A DNA stretch of 5,248 nt from contig JAPCJU010000102.1 of the NCBI GenBank assembly GCA_027886795.1, positions 1 to 5,248 on the forward strand, written 5' to 3'. A program made the position numbers and the translations under genes. Below, piece after piece: positions 1 through 5,248 of the stretch; positions within the stretch are counted from its first letter, which is position 1; each line of letters starts with the position of its first letter. The notes beneath the pieces are model-generated. The model had not been told where the DNA came from, did no database searches, and saw nothing but the letters and a program-made list of their open reading frames with translations. Source of the stretch: Nitrososphaerota archaeon. GTDB taxonomy: Archaea; Thermoproteota; Nitrososphaeria; Nitrososphaerales; CADDZS01.

Positions 1-381
1 AAGGAGCTTTGACTGAGGAATCTTTCTTATGCTGGATCTCGATCTGGAAGGCAGCCATGATACGTTTGGAATCATCAAGCCATTCTGGATGCTCCCCCGA
101 ATTTTGCACTTCAGCAACCTCATGTCCTTCGCCATTTGCGAGACGCTAGATATTTCGAAAGGATCAAGTTCAGTTCCTGAGGCGCTCGCCTCGATTATCT
201 GGTCGCGGATTATGTCTTCAGTTAATGACGCGCTCGGAATGTAGGTTTCCTCGTAAACTTGAACGATTACAGACCCTGATCCTGCGTTGTCCAATATTTC
301 CAGGTAATCGCCTTGGAATACAGATTCTGAGGGAAGCGCGATTATAGAAATTTCATCGCCCTGCTTCTCGAGTATCCTCAA
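1..381 (-). CDS. herA: HerA-type DNA-translocating ATPase, N-terminal part (cut by left edge)
   Basis: HerA is a hexameric FtsK/VirB4-like ATPase that works with the NurA nuclease in resecting DNA double-strand breaks. Only the first 127 codons are in the window, read leftward with no stop. They cover the N-terminal beta-barrel (HAS) domain: strands around residues 10-45 (ISIIALPSES, SVIVQVYEETYIP), then a helix ending near residue 68, then LLKCKIRGSI (89-98) and WLPSRSRSSIRKIP (109-122). The Walker A and B motifs would lie beyond the edge, so ATPase activity cannot be checked here. The chosen start is TTG (381-379), giving LRILEKQGDE. It has a GAGGAG Shine-Dalgarno-like site at 392-397, ten bases upstream. 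An ATG at 391-389 is in another frame and stops after 12 codons. The gene lies 22 nt downstream of nurA on the same strand, the usual archaeal pairing, which supports the call. An in-frame TTG at 411 would add ten residues but would place the ribosome site inside the gene. Confidence 0.85.
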   Translation of the reverse strand, partial: MRILEKQGDEISIIALPSESVFQGDYLEILDNAGSGSVIVQVYEETYIPSASLTEDIIRDQIIEASASGTELDPFEISSVSQMAKDMRLLKCKIRGSIQNGLMIPNVSWLPSRSRSSIRKIPQSKLL

Positions 382-391
382 ATTTCGACAT

Positions 392-397
392 CTCCTC
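392..397 (-). promoter_or_regulatory. Shine-Dalgarno-like site for herA
   Basis: GAGGAG read on the minus strand lies in the 22-nt gap between the nurA stop and the herA TTG start, ten bases before the TTG. It is the clearest ribosome-binding site in the window and decides the non-ATG start of herA. An out-of-frame ATG touches it directly, which is too close to be used from the same site. Confidence 0.6.
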
Positions 398-403
398 GCT
401 AAA

Positions 404-1438
404 TCAAACAAGCTTTCCTAGTATCGTGGCCCTCATATCATCGGAGGGAATGTGGATCAACCTGTACTTTCGGGAAAGAAAACTCCGCGTCGAGGAAATC
501 GTGGACGAATCAAATACCGCCAGATGATGTGCCAATCTGAGTGTTTCCGGATATCCTCTAAACATCACATCGTTCTGCTTTAGGTCGGAAAGAACCTGAG
601 AATCTTCCTCGAAGTTGGTCCTCGAAGCGTCGACCCGAAATACTCGCGAATTCTGGCAGAATCTAGCCACTAGTACCCTGCTTTCGAATCTTGGAGAGAA
701 AACCTTCACAGATTCTGTGATATCGAAGTAATTCCCACTCTTTCCAACGGATTGTAGCAAGTTCGCTGCATTGGACACGACTTTCAAGCAAGATGTTTTG
801 CCAATTCCAAGAATAGCGTTTGAATTGCTCTCAGCGGTTCTCTCCAATTGTCGAAGAGAAAATTCTTTTGTCTCCAGAAGCGAAGAACGGATTGCACCGT
901 CAATCAATATTATCGAATCGTTATTCGATTGCGCTGAAAATATCTGGGCAGATCTTTCCAGCCGGGTCCTAATGTAACGCTCTGCAAGTGACGTATCCGA
1001 AGCAATTGCCCTAACAGATCTGCTCGGCAAGACATTTCTTAGTTCTTCCGAGAGATACTTCATCGTCAAGTAGAAAACAAATGGTCCCGCTCGATAATAC
1101 GTAAGAATTTTTGATTTGGTGGCGCATACTACAGCAACTCGCCCTGCAAATATTGAGCCGTCCTCCGTTTCCCCAATCAAAGCGCAAGAAGAATCGATGC
1201 CAATGACTTTTCGATCCCTAGATTCCGGAGAGAAATTTCGTATTTCGTACGGGCATGTTCTTGGCGATGACTCTAGATTCTCTAGCGGAACTGATTCTTT
1301 CGAGTAATCCGATCTGAAGAATACCTTCTTTCCTGCTAATTTCGAAAGAGAACTGTCCAAGTTTGAACTCAGGGACTCAAGGTCAATGAGGCCGGGCGTT
1401 ATTTCTCTCAATGGAACAATGCTTAATTGATTGGTCAT
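404..1438 (-). CDS. nurA: NurA-family 5'-3' nuclease, HerA partner
   Basis: NurA is a Mn-dependent, RNase H-fold nuclease that, with the HerA ATPase, resects DNA ends to leave 3' tails for RadA-mediated repair. The 344-residue length is within the family range. Numbered from the ATG, the expected acidic and basic positions are present: VIGIDSS (Asp82) on the first core strand, IILIDGAI (Asp180), GIGKTS (Lys214), RVDAS (Asp270), and near the C terminus the family hallmark RGYPETLRLAHHLAVF (His304/305). The Asp, Asp and His positions correspond to the metal-site residues known in the family; the exact alignment is my inference. The start is taken as ATG at 1438. A TTG three codons upstream (1447) is the alternative, and that TTG lies inside a repeated motif of the promoter. 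No signal peptide or membrane segment is seen. The gene is followed after 22 nt by herA, so the two are probably co-transcribed. Confidence 0.88.
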   Translation of the reverse strand: MTNQLSIVPLREITPGLIDLESLSSNLDSSLSKLAGKKVFFRSDYSKESVPLENLESSPRTCPYEIRNFSPESRDRKVIGIDSSCALIGETEDGSIFAGRVAVVCATKSKILTYYRAGPFVFYLTMKYLSEELRNVLPSRSVRAIASDTSLAERYIRTRLERSAQIFSAQSNNDSIILIDGAIRSSLLETKEFSLRQLERTAESNSNAILGIGKTSCLKVVSNAANLLQSVGKSGNYFDITESVKVFSPRFESRVLVARFCQNSRVFRVDASRTNFEEDSQVLSDLKQNDVMFRGYPETLRLAHHLAVFDSSTISSTRSFLSRKYRLIHIPSDDMRATILGKLV

Positions 1439-1440
1439 GA

Positions 1441-1510
1441 TGCGCAACAGATATATCGAGTGGCTGTTGTTTTAAGTATTGCGCAACATGTGCATTTGAT
1501 AATTGAGCAA
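1441..1510. repeat. Repeated TTGCGCAA-type motif in divergent promoter (three copies)
   Basis: The nonamer TGCGCAACA occurs exactly at 1441-1449 and again at 1480-1488, 39 bases apart. The second copy is preceded by T, making a perfect 8-bp palindrome TTGCGCAA at 1479-1486. A one-mismatch copy, TTGAGCAA, lies at 1503-1510. All three are in or at the edges of the short region between two divergent genes: the first overlaps the nurA start region, the second borders the TATA-like element, and the third sits just before the rightward ATG. This placement is what an operator for a dimeric regulator would look like. No regulator is identified; the neighbouring winged-helix protein is only one candidate. 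Confidence 0.45.
1470..1478. promoter_or_regulatory. Putative shared TATA element for divergent transcription
   Basis: TTTTAAGTA, centred near 1474, is the best TATA-like sequence between the divergent genes. Its TTAA core reads similarly on both strands. Rightward, a start about 25 bases downstream would fall near 1500, leaving a leader of about 20 nt before the ATG at 1520. Leftward, a start about 25 bases away would fall near 1449, giving an almost leaderless nurA message. A second AT-rich stretch, ATATAT at 1451-1456, is too close to the nurA start to serve it. The archaeal TATA-to-start distance is general knowledge; use of the site is inferred. Confidence 0.4.
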
Positions 1511-1519
1511 TAGAGAGAA

Positions 1520-1978
1520 ATGTCCGAGAACAAGACAATCACGGTGAAGCTGAAAAAAGCTGGTTGGGAGGTCGAGATTACTTGCACCGAAGATCAGCTT
1601 CAAAAGGCGATAGAGAGCGTTCTATCCTCACTTACAAACTCATCGCCGCCCCAGACTAGCCCTCTTTTGGAGGAAAGAGCTCCAACTGGTTCTAAAAAGA
1701 CGGTTAGAGGACTTATCCTGGAGCTTTGGGAGGAATCGTGGTTTTCGGAAGCCAGATCCTTGTCTCAAGTTCACGAAGAGATTGCGAGGAGAGGATATCA
1801 CTACGACAGATCAGCAGTATCACATTCTTTAACCGATCTCGTGAAAGAAGGTATTTTGACAAGACAGGGCAACATGCGGACTTATGTTTACGTTCAGAAA
1901 AAACCTTCGAATGGAAAGTTCTTGGCCTCAGAATCGAAATCGGGCAATTCCGACGAGACAACCCGACGTACCGATTGA
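1520..1978 (+). CDS. Small winged-helix protein of unknown function (152 aa)
   Basis: I do not recognise a named family. Residues about 6-37 look like two beta strands and a helix (ITVKLKKAGWEVEITCT, then EDQLQKAIESVLSSL). A Ser/Pro-rich linker follows at 38-58. Residues about 60-127 read as a winged helix: helix 1 TVRGLILELWEESWF, helix 2 SLSQVHEEIARRGY, recognition helix DRSAVSHSLTDLVKEG, then a wing strand pair with ILTRQGN and RTYVYVQKK. The last 25 residues are a polar, probably disordered tail rich in Ser, Lys, Thr and Asp. There is no membrane segment or cysteine cluster. The start is ATG with only a weak purine stretch (AGAGAG) before it. The gene diverges from nurA-herA across a short shared promoter and ends flush against the convergent 178-aa gene, which has a similar two-part plan. 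A DNA-binding, possibly autoregulatory role is inferred from the fold only. Confidence 0.75.
   Translation: MSENKTITVKLKKAGWEVEITCTEDQLQKAIESVLSSLTNSSPPQTSPLLEERAPTGSKKTVRGLILELWEESWFSEARSLSQVHEEIARRGYHYDRSAVSHSLTDLVKEGILTRQGNMRTYVYVQKKPSNGKFLASESKSGNSDETTRRTD
1898..1903 (-). terminator. Possible T-run terminator for the gatDE-orf178 transcript
   Basis: On the minus strand a run of six T (GGTTTTTTCTG) occurs about 76 nt past the stop of the 178-aa gene, inside the 3' part of the convergent gene. Archaeal intrinsic termination often relies on such U-runs without a strong hairpin. There is no other good candidate near, because the convergent gene starts immediately. It could equally be chance, as it encodes Lys-Lys on the plus strand. 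Confidence 0.22.
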
Positions 1979-2515
1979 CTACGGCTTCAATTTTCTAGAA
2001 AGTAGACTTGACAGCCAATCGATTCCAACTGTGGTCATTCTAAACTGCGACTTGTCGTCGATTGTCTCCTTAGTTACATATCCAGATTTTGTCATTTCAC
2101 TCAGGCGTGAGCTTAGTGACTTTGGATTTAGGGAAGTGATCTCCTGCAGTGAGTTTAGACTCAGCGACGGGGTTGCTCCCTCTCTGGTCTCAGCTGCAAT
2201 CTTTTGTGCAACGAGTTGAAGCGCGATTTGCTCCTTGTCGCTAAGCTTTCCATCTTGTGTCCAGACCCTTGGGCCTTCTGGAGTGATCCTCACAAAATCC
2301 TTGAATTTCTCAACCACATCTTTGGTGCTAAAGCTCATTGAAAGCTTTCTAGCTAGATCGATTTCTGGAATGTTCTTGGAGACGAAGCTGTTTACGGACT
2401 GCAAAACAATTTCGGGGGTCCCCGAAAATTCAGCTCTAGCATCACCAAGAGAAACGATCACACTGAGTTTAAGTTCTTTGGGAGAGAGGGCAGCCATCTG
2501 GGTTTCGTTTGACAT
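1979..2515 (-). CDS. Winged-helix protein of unknown function downstream of gatE (178 aa)
   Basis: A conserved-looking archaeal protein with no function I can name. Residues about 14-58 form an N-terminal element, strands LKLSVIVSLGDARAEFSG followed by a helix TPEIVLQSVNSFVSKNIPEI, similar in plan to the start of the 152-aa protein on the other strand. A middle segment (about 64-90) contains DVVEKFKDFVRITPEGPRVW. Residues about 91-176 read as a winged helix: LSDKEQIALQLVAQKIAAE, then LSLNSLQEITSL, then the likely recognition helix NPKSLSSRLSEMTKSG, then a wing with YVTKE and FRMTTVGIDWLSSLL. It lacks membrane segments and metal-binding cysteine motifs. The ATG lies 16 nt after the gatE stop, with only a weak ribosome site, so it is likely co-transcribed with gatDE. 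Whether it acts on tRNA, on transcription or on an unrelated process cannot be told from the sequence. Its stop codon abuts the stop of the convergent gene. Confidence 0.78.
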   Translation of the reverse strand: MSNETQMAALSPKELKLSVIVSLGDARAEFSGTPEIVLQSVNSFVSKNIPEIDLARKLSMSFSTKDVVEKFKDFVRITPEGPRVWTQDGKLSDKEQIALQLVAQKIAAETREGATPSLSLNSLQEITSLNPKSLSSRLSEMTKSGYVTKETIDDKSQFRMTTVGIDWLSSLLSRKLKP

Positions 2516-2531
2516 TTATGATCGCATTTCA

Positions 2532-4526
2532 CTAACAGTTTCCCTGATTAACTTTTTCCTTCTGGAACTCCAAAAGTCGCCTAGAAAGTGTCTCGTTTAC
2601 GAGTTTGCCATCTGCCTTTCCTCGTACCAGTTGCATTACTTTTCCCATGAGTGTCCGCTCGGCGCCGGACGAACCCTTTGATCTTATCAGATCCTCGTTT
2701 TGCGAAATTATAGCATCCACTATCTTTTCAAGATCTTCATCCGAGATCTTGTTCAATCCCGATTTCAACAAGACTTGATCGATAGGTATGCCAGGATTGG
2801 AGAGATACTGACGCAGTACTTCTGGAAACGCTTCTTTTGCGAATCTTCCTTGATCAAGAGCCTGAAAAAGCGCAAATAGATCTTCATCCGCCAAAGAGCT
2901 TACAGAGAGACCGCCCCTTGATAGCGAGACGAGTAATTCAGTAAGGGATGAAGCAACAAATCCGGGGGACAGGCGCATCTTAGACATTATCTGCTCGAAC
3001 AAGTCCTTCCTTTCTGAATCGAGCATGGGTTCGGCAAGTTGCTTCGGTATCTCGTATTTCCTAGAAAATTGATCGACCTGTTCTTCCCAAGGGACAGGCA
3101 CCTCTCGGGAGAGCCTGTCTAAGATATTTGGAGAAATCTGTATCAATGGAATATCGGTTTCAGGATACATCCTGGCGGCTCCCGGCCTGGGTCTAAGAAA
3201 AGAGGTCTCCCCATCTAATGTTGCAGCTCGCGTCTCTGCAGGGACTCCTACCGCCGATTCCTGCAATCTGCTAATTAGGGCATTTACGACTCTATCTACC
3301 TTCTGTCCAGGCCCAGCAATCAAGATGAATGCGTCTCCAAGAAGAATTTTCTCTTTGGATCGAAGCGAGTCAATTTCGGTCTGAGTGATGCCGTAATTCG
3401 GCAATTCATCGGAATGAAACACTCCCCCCAATCCATAGGATCTCGCAATCGAGCCAAGTTCTTTTCCGAGCCTTGAATGTAGTTCATTTTCCTTCCCGAT
3501 AAACCCTGCAAATCGTCTGACTACTATGCAATTTACTGAAGCGGAATCAGAGGATAGTGCCTTTTTCAAAATCCCCGAGCTAGTGTGTTCAAAGATCTGT
3601 GTGACATCAACTTGAGTAATGTCTAGCTTGACACCCACTTTTTCTTTGATCTCGTTTGCAAGATCAAAAAAGAATTTTTGCCGGAGAGCCTCGTACATCA
3701 CGACTTTTCTGAATTGATCCAGACGCTGTACGCCCTTCACTTCGATGACCCTGCCGCCCATCACCGAGATATTCAGATCCTGCCTAATTGTTCCGAGCCC
3801 TCTAGCTACGCGGCCCGTTGATCTCATGAGCCTGCCAAGAGTTTTCGCGGCGATTTCCGCATCTTCTGGAGTCCCGTCAATGGGAGCGAGTGCGACTTCC
3901 ACAAGTGGAGTACCGAGCCTGTCGAGGACATACGTTCTCTCTCCAAAATCAGTACTCCCCTCATCCTTTGCGGCCCTTGCAGCATCCTCTTCGAGGCTTA
4001 TGGATTGCACTCCGACGGATTTCCCGTTTCCATAGCTCAGAATTCCTCCCAGAGCAATCGCGGCAGTTCTTTGGAATCCGGATGTGTTTGAGCCGTCTAC
4101 CACGATTTTTCTCATGACGTGGATTTCATCGATGATTCGCGATTTCAAAGATAACGCAAAAATCAGCGAAGTTTCCAGTGCTTCATTGCTGATGGGTCGC
4201 GGAGGTTCCTCGTCCGCATCAACGAGACAACTTCCGGCGATCGGCGCTAGATATCGAACTCTAATTTCTCTCCTCGATTCAAACCTGGCTGCTTCGTCAA
4301 TCTCCCCCAGTTCCGAAGAGGCGGGACGGAGGACTCTTTTGAGCTCGGGACTTTCATTCAGATTAGTTTCGATTTCTTCGCCAGTGTATGGAGGACACGC
4401 GCAAAATAATTTTGTTGGCGTTGCTAATTGTTGATGCACTTCCAGCCCAACTTTAAGCCCAATTGTTGCAAAATCTGTGGGAATAGGCGGTTTCATCGTC
4501 AATGTGGATTCCCTATTCTCGTACAT
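2532..4526 (-). CDS. gatE: Glutamyl-tRNA(Gln) amidotransferase subunit E
   Basis: GatE binds mischarged Glu-tRNA(Gln), phosphorylates the glutamyl group with ATP and amidates it with ammonia delivered from GatD, giving Gln-tRNA(Gln) in the cytoplasm. The 664 residues show the full family order. The GatB/E cradle includes GLKVGLEVHQQL (23-34), FCACPP (41-46), RPASSELGEID (67-77), VDGSNTSGFQRT (143-154), ISLEEDAAR (176-184) and GLGTIRQDLNISV (243-255). A GAD insertion, shared with bacterial AspRS and typical of GatE rather than GatB, spans about 290-425. The cradle closes with RPRPGAARMYPETDIP (445-460). A helical region and a YqeY-like tail end with LMGKVMQLVRGKADGKLVNETL (627-648), the tRNA-binding tail. 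ATG at 4526 overlaps the gatD stop as TAATG. A second in-frame ATG at 4496 would drop ten residues and match usual family N termini as well. The sequence looks intact. Confidence 0.97.
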   Translation of the reverse strand: MYENRESTLTMKPPIPTDFATIGLKVGLEVHQQLATPTKLFCACPPYTGEEIETNLNESPELKRVLRPASSELGEIDEAARFESRREIRVRYLAPIAGSCLVDADEEPPRPISNEALETSLIFALSLKSRIIDEIHVMRKIVVDGSNTSGFQRTAAIALGGILSYGNGKSVGVQSISLEEDAARAAKDEGSTDFGERTYVLDRLGTPLVEVALAPIDGTPEDAEIAAKTLGRLMRSTGRVARGLGTIRQDLNISVMGGRVIEVKGVQRLDQFRKVVMYEALRQKFFFDLANEIKEKVGVKLDITQVDVTQIFEHTSSGILKKALSSDSASVNCIVVRRFAGFIGKENELHSRLGKELGSIARSYGLGGVFHSDELPNYGITQTEIDSLRSKEKILLGDAFILIAGPGQKVDRVVNALISRLQESAVGVPAETRAATLDGETSFLRPRPGAARMYPETDIPLIQISPNILDRLSREVPVPWEEQVDQFSRKYEIPKQLAEPMLDSERKDLFEQIMSKMRLSPGFVASSLTELLVSLSRGGLSVSSLADEDLFALFQALDQGRFAKEAFPEVLRQYLSNPGIPIDQVLLKSGLNKISDEDLEKIVDAIISQNEDLIRSKGSSGAERTLMGKVMQLVRGKADGKLVNETLSRRLLEFQKEKVNQGNC

Positions 4527-5248
4527 TACTTGTTCAGAAGAAGTCTCGGAAAAAATTCTCCCAAGAGATTTCTTTGCATGATCGATTTCGGATCCTTAAA
4601 GTTGGCGACAGCCCACGATAATTTTGCAAGCGCGGTTTCCGAAATCATATTCTCCAGAGGAACTGCCCCTGCAGATAGGAGATCCCTCCCCGTATCATAG
4701 ACATTCAAGTCAACATGACCCCAGATGCACTGCGATGTTATTCCTACAAAAATTCCTTGAGCGACAAGGTCGGAAATCTTGGATACCACGGTATCCGATA
4801 CATGACCCAGCCCGGTGCCTTCGATGATCAATCCTTTGATCTTTTTCTCTTCTGACAAGAATTTTAACAGTTCTGGATCAAAAGCAGGATGAAACTTCAG
4901 AAGCGCGACGGAAGAAGCGAAACTCGTTCTTAATTTTATTTCCTCATCCACTTCCTTCGAAGATCCGACATCTTGTGACCAAATTATTTCATTGCCCTTG
5001 ACTCTAGCGACGAGCTCTGTATCAATGGATTCGAAAGCATCCCTTCTGCTGGTATGATTTTTCCTCACCCTGACGCCAGAGTGGATCGCAACATAGTCAT
5101 CGTTTTCACTTTGATGCATCGCAAGATAGACGCCAGGCTTTCTAGAATTGACTGCAAAGAAAGCTGCCGACGTCAAATTTAGGGCAGCATCGGAAGACGG
5201 CCTGTCTGACGATCTTTGAGCTCCGACGAAAACAACCGGTAATGAAAA
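4526..5248 (-). CDS. gatD: Glutamyl-tRNA(Gln) amidotransferase subunit D, C-terminal part (cut by right edge)
   Basis: GatD is the L-asparaginase-like subunit that hydrolyses glutamine and channels ammonia to GatE. The visible 240 codons stay open to the right edge and match the C-terminal half or more of a protein usually a little over 400 residues long. Counting from the first visible residue: VVFVGAQRSSDRPSSDAALNL (5-25), GVRVRKNHTSRRDAFESI (58-75) with Lys63 at the position of the asparaginase catalytic lysine, GLIIEGTGLGHV (139-150), and the GatD-typical TSQCIWGHVDLNVYDTG (171-187), AGAVPLENM (193-201) and SETALAKLSW (203-212). The catalytic Thr and Thr-Asp motifs lie in the missing N-terminal part. 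A TTG at 5176 could be mistaken for a start, but the conserved GAQRSSDRPSSD block upstream shows it is internal. The stop TAA shares its first base with the gatE ATG, indicating translational coupling of the two subunits. Confidence 0.96.
   Translation of the reverse strand, partial: FSLPVVFVGAQRSSDRPSSDAALNLTSAAFFAVNSRKPGVYLAMHQSENDDYVAIHSGVRVRKNHTSRRDAFESIDTELVARVKGNEIIWSQDVGSSKEVDEEIKLRTSFASSVALLKFHPAFDPELLKFLSEEKKIKGLIIEGTGLGHVSDTVVSKISDLVAQGIFVGITSQCIWGHVDLNVYDTGRDLLSAGAVPLENMISETALAKLSWAVANFKDPKSIMQRNLLGEFFPRLLLNK

Noticed and set aside
353..391. Twelve-codon ATG mini-frame just upstream of herA
   Set aside because: Its ATG directly touches the GAGGAG site, leaving no spacing for initiation, and it ends inside herA. 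It is better explained as chance next to the real TTG start.
1448..1519. Small RNA or tRNA gene in the divergent spacer
   Set aside because: The spacer is only about 72-82 bases, shows no cloverleaf-like pairing or T-arm consensus, and is adequately explained by promoter elements and the repeated motif.
1726..2219. Two overlapping plus-strand frames across the convergent junction
   Set aside because: They are out of frame with the 152-aa gene and antisense to the 178-aa gene. Their translations are rich in Arg and Ser without domain-like pattern, whereas the two annotated genes show consistent winged-helix layouts.
2235..2681. Plus-strand open frame of 148 codons
   Set aside because: It lies antisense to the 178-aa gene and the end of gatE, whose protein signatures are clear. 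Its translation shows no recognisable domain.
4084..4434. Plus-strand open frame of 116 codons
   Set aside because: It is antisense to the strongly conserved N-terminal part of gatE. It is a shadow of that gene's codon pattern.
2532..4526. Possibility that this gene is gatB rather than gatE
   Set aside because: The presence of the GAD insertion at about residues 290-425 and the adjacent asparaginase-like gatD are specific to GatE; GatB lacks that insertion and pairs with GatA/GatC.
4526..5176. gatD as a complete 216-aa gene starting at TTG 5176
   Set aside because: The frame stays open to the right edge, and the upstream codons encode the conserved GAQRSSDRPSSD block, so the TTG is an internal leucine and the gene is merely cut by the window.

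Overview
The window is a gene-dense piece of an archaeal chromosome. The best evidence is the gatD-gatE pair, the heterodimeric Glu-tRNA(Gln) amidotransferase known only from archaea, next to a nurA-herA DNA end-resection pair. Base composition looks moderate, in the mid-40s % GC by eye. Two small winged-helix proteins resemble types I associate with the TACK/Nitrososphaerota side of the archaea. That placement is inference; the domain Archaea is secure, the phylum is not.

Layout from left to right: (1) the first 381 bases, minus strand, are the N-terminal 127 codons of a HerA-type hexameric ATPase. It starts at TTG and runs off the left edge. (2) nurA, minus strand, lies 22 nt upstream of herA and should be co-transcribed with it. 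(3) A compact divergent intergenic region (about 80 bp) carries a TATA-like element and a repeated TGCGCAAC motif. It should drive nurA-herA leftward and a 152-aa winged-helix protein rightward. (4) The 152-aa gene ends exactly where a 178-aa winged-helix gene on the minus strand ends: the two stop codons abut with no intervening base. (5) The 178-aa gene lies 16 nt downstream of gatE. gatE in turn overlaps the end of gatD in a TAATG junction, so gatD-gatE-orf178 form one leftward operon. gatD is cut by the right edge, leaving its C-terminal 240 codons.

Functionally there are two modules. GatDE converts mischarged Glu-tRNA(Gln) to Gln-tRNA(Gln), with GatD releasing ammonia and GatE binding and activating the tRNA. 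HerA-NurA resects double-strand breaks for homologous recombination. Between them sit two small proteins of similar plan (an N-terminal beta-beta-alpha element, then a C-terminal winged helix), one on each strand. No stretch over 300 bases lacks a gene. I saw no tRNA, rRNA, CRISPR array, insertion sequence or clear sign of recent transfer. This is mostly core archaeal genome. The least explained parts are the two winged-helix genes and the repeated motif in the divergent promoter.
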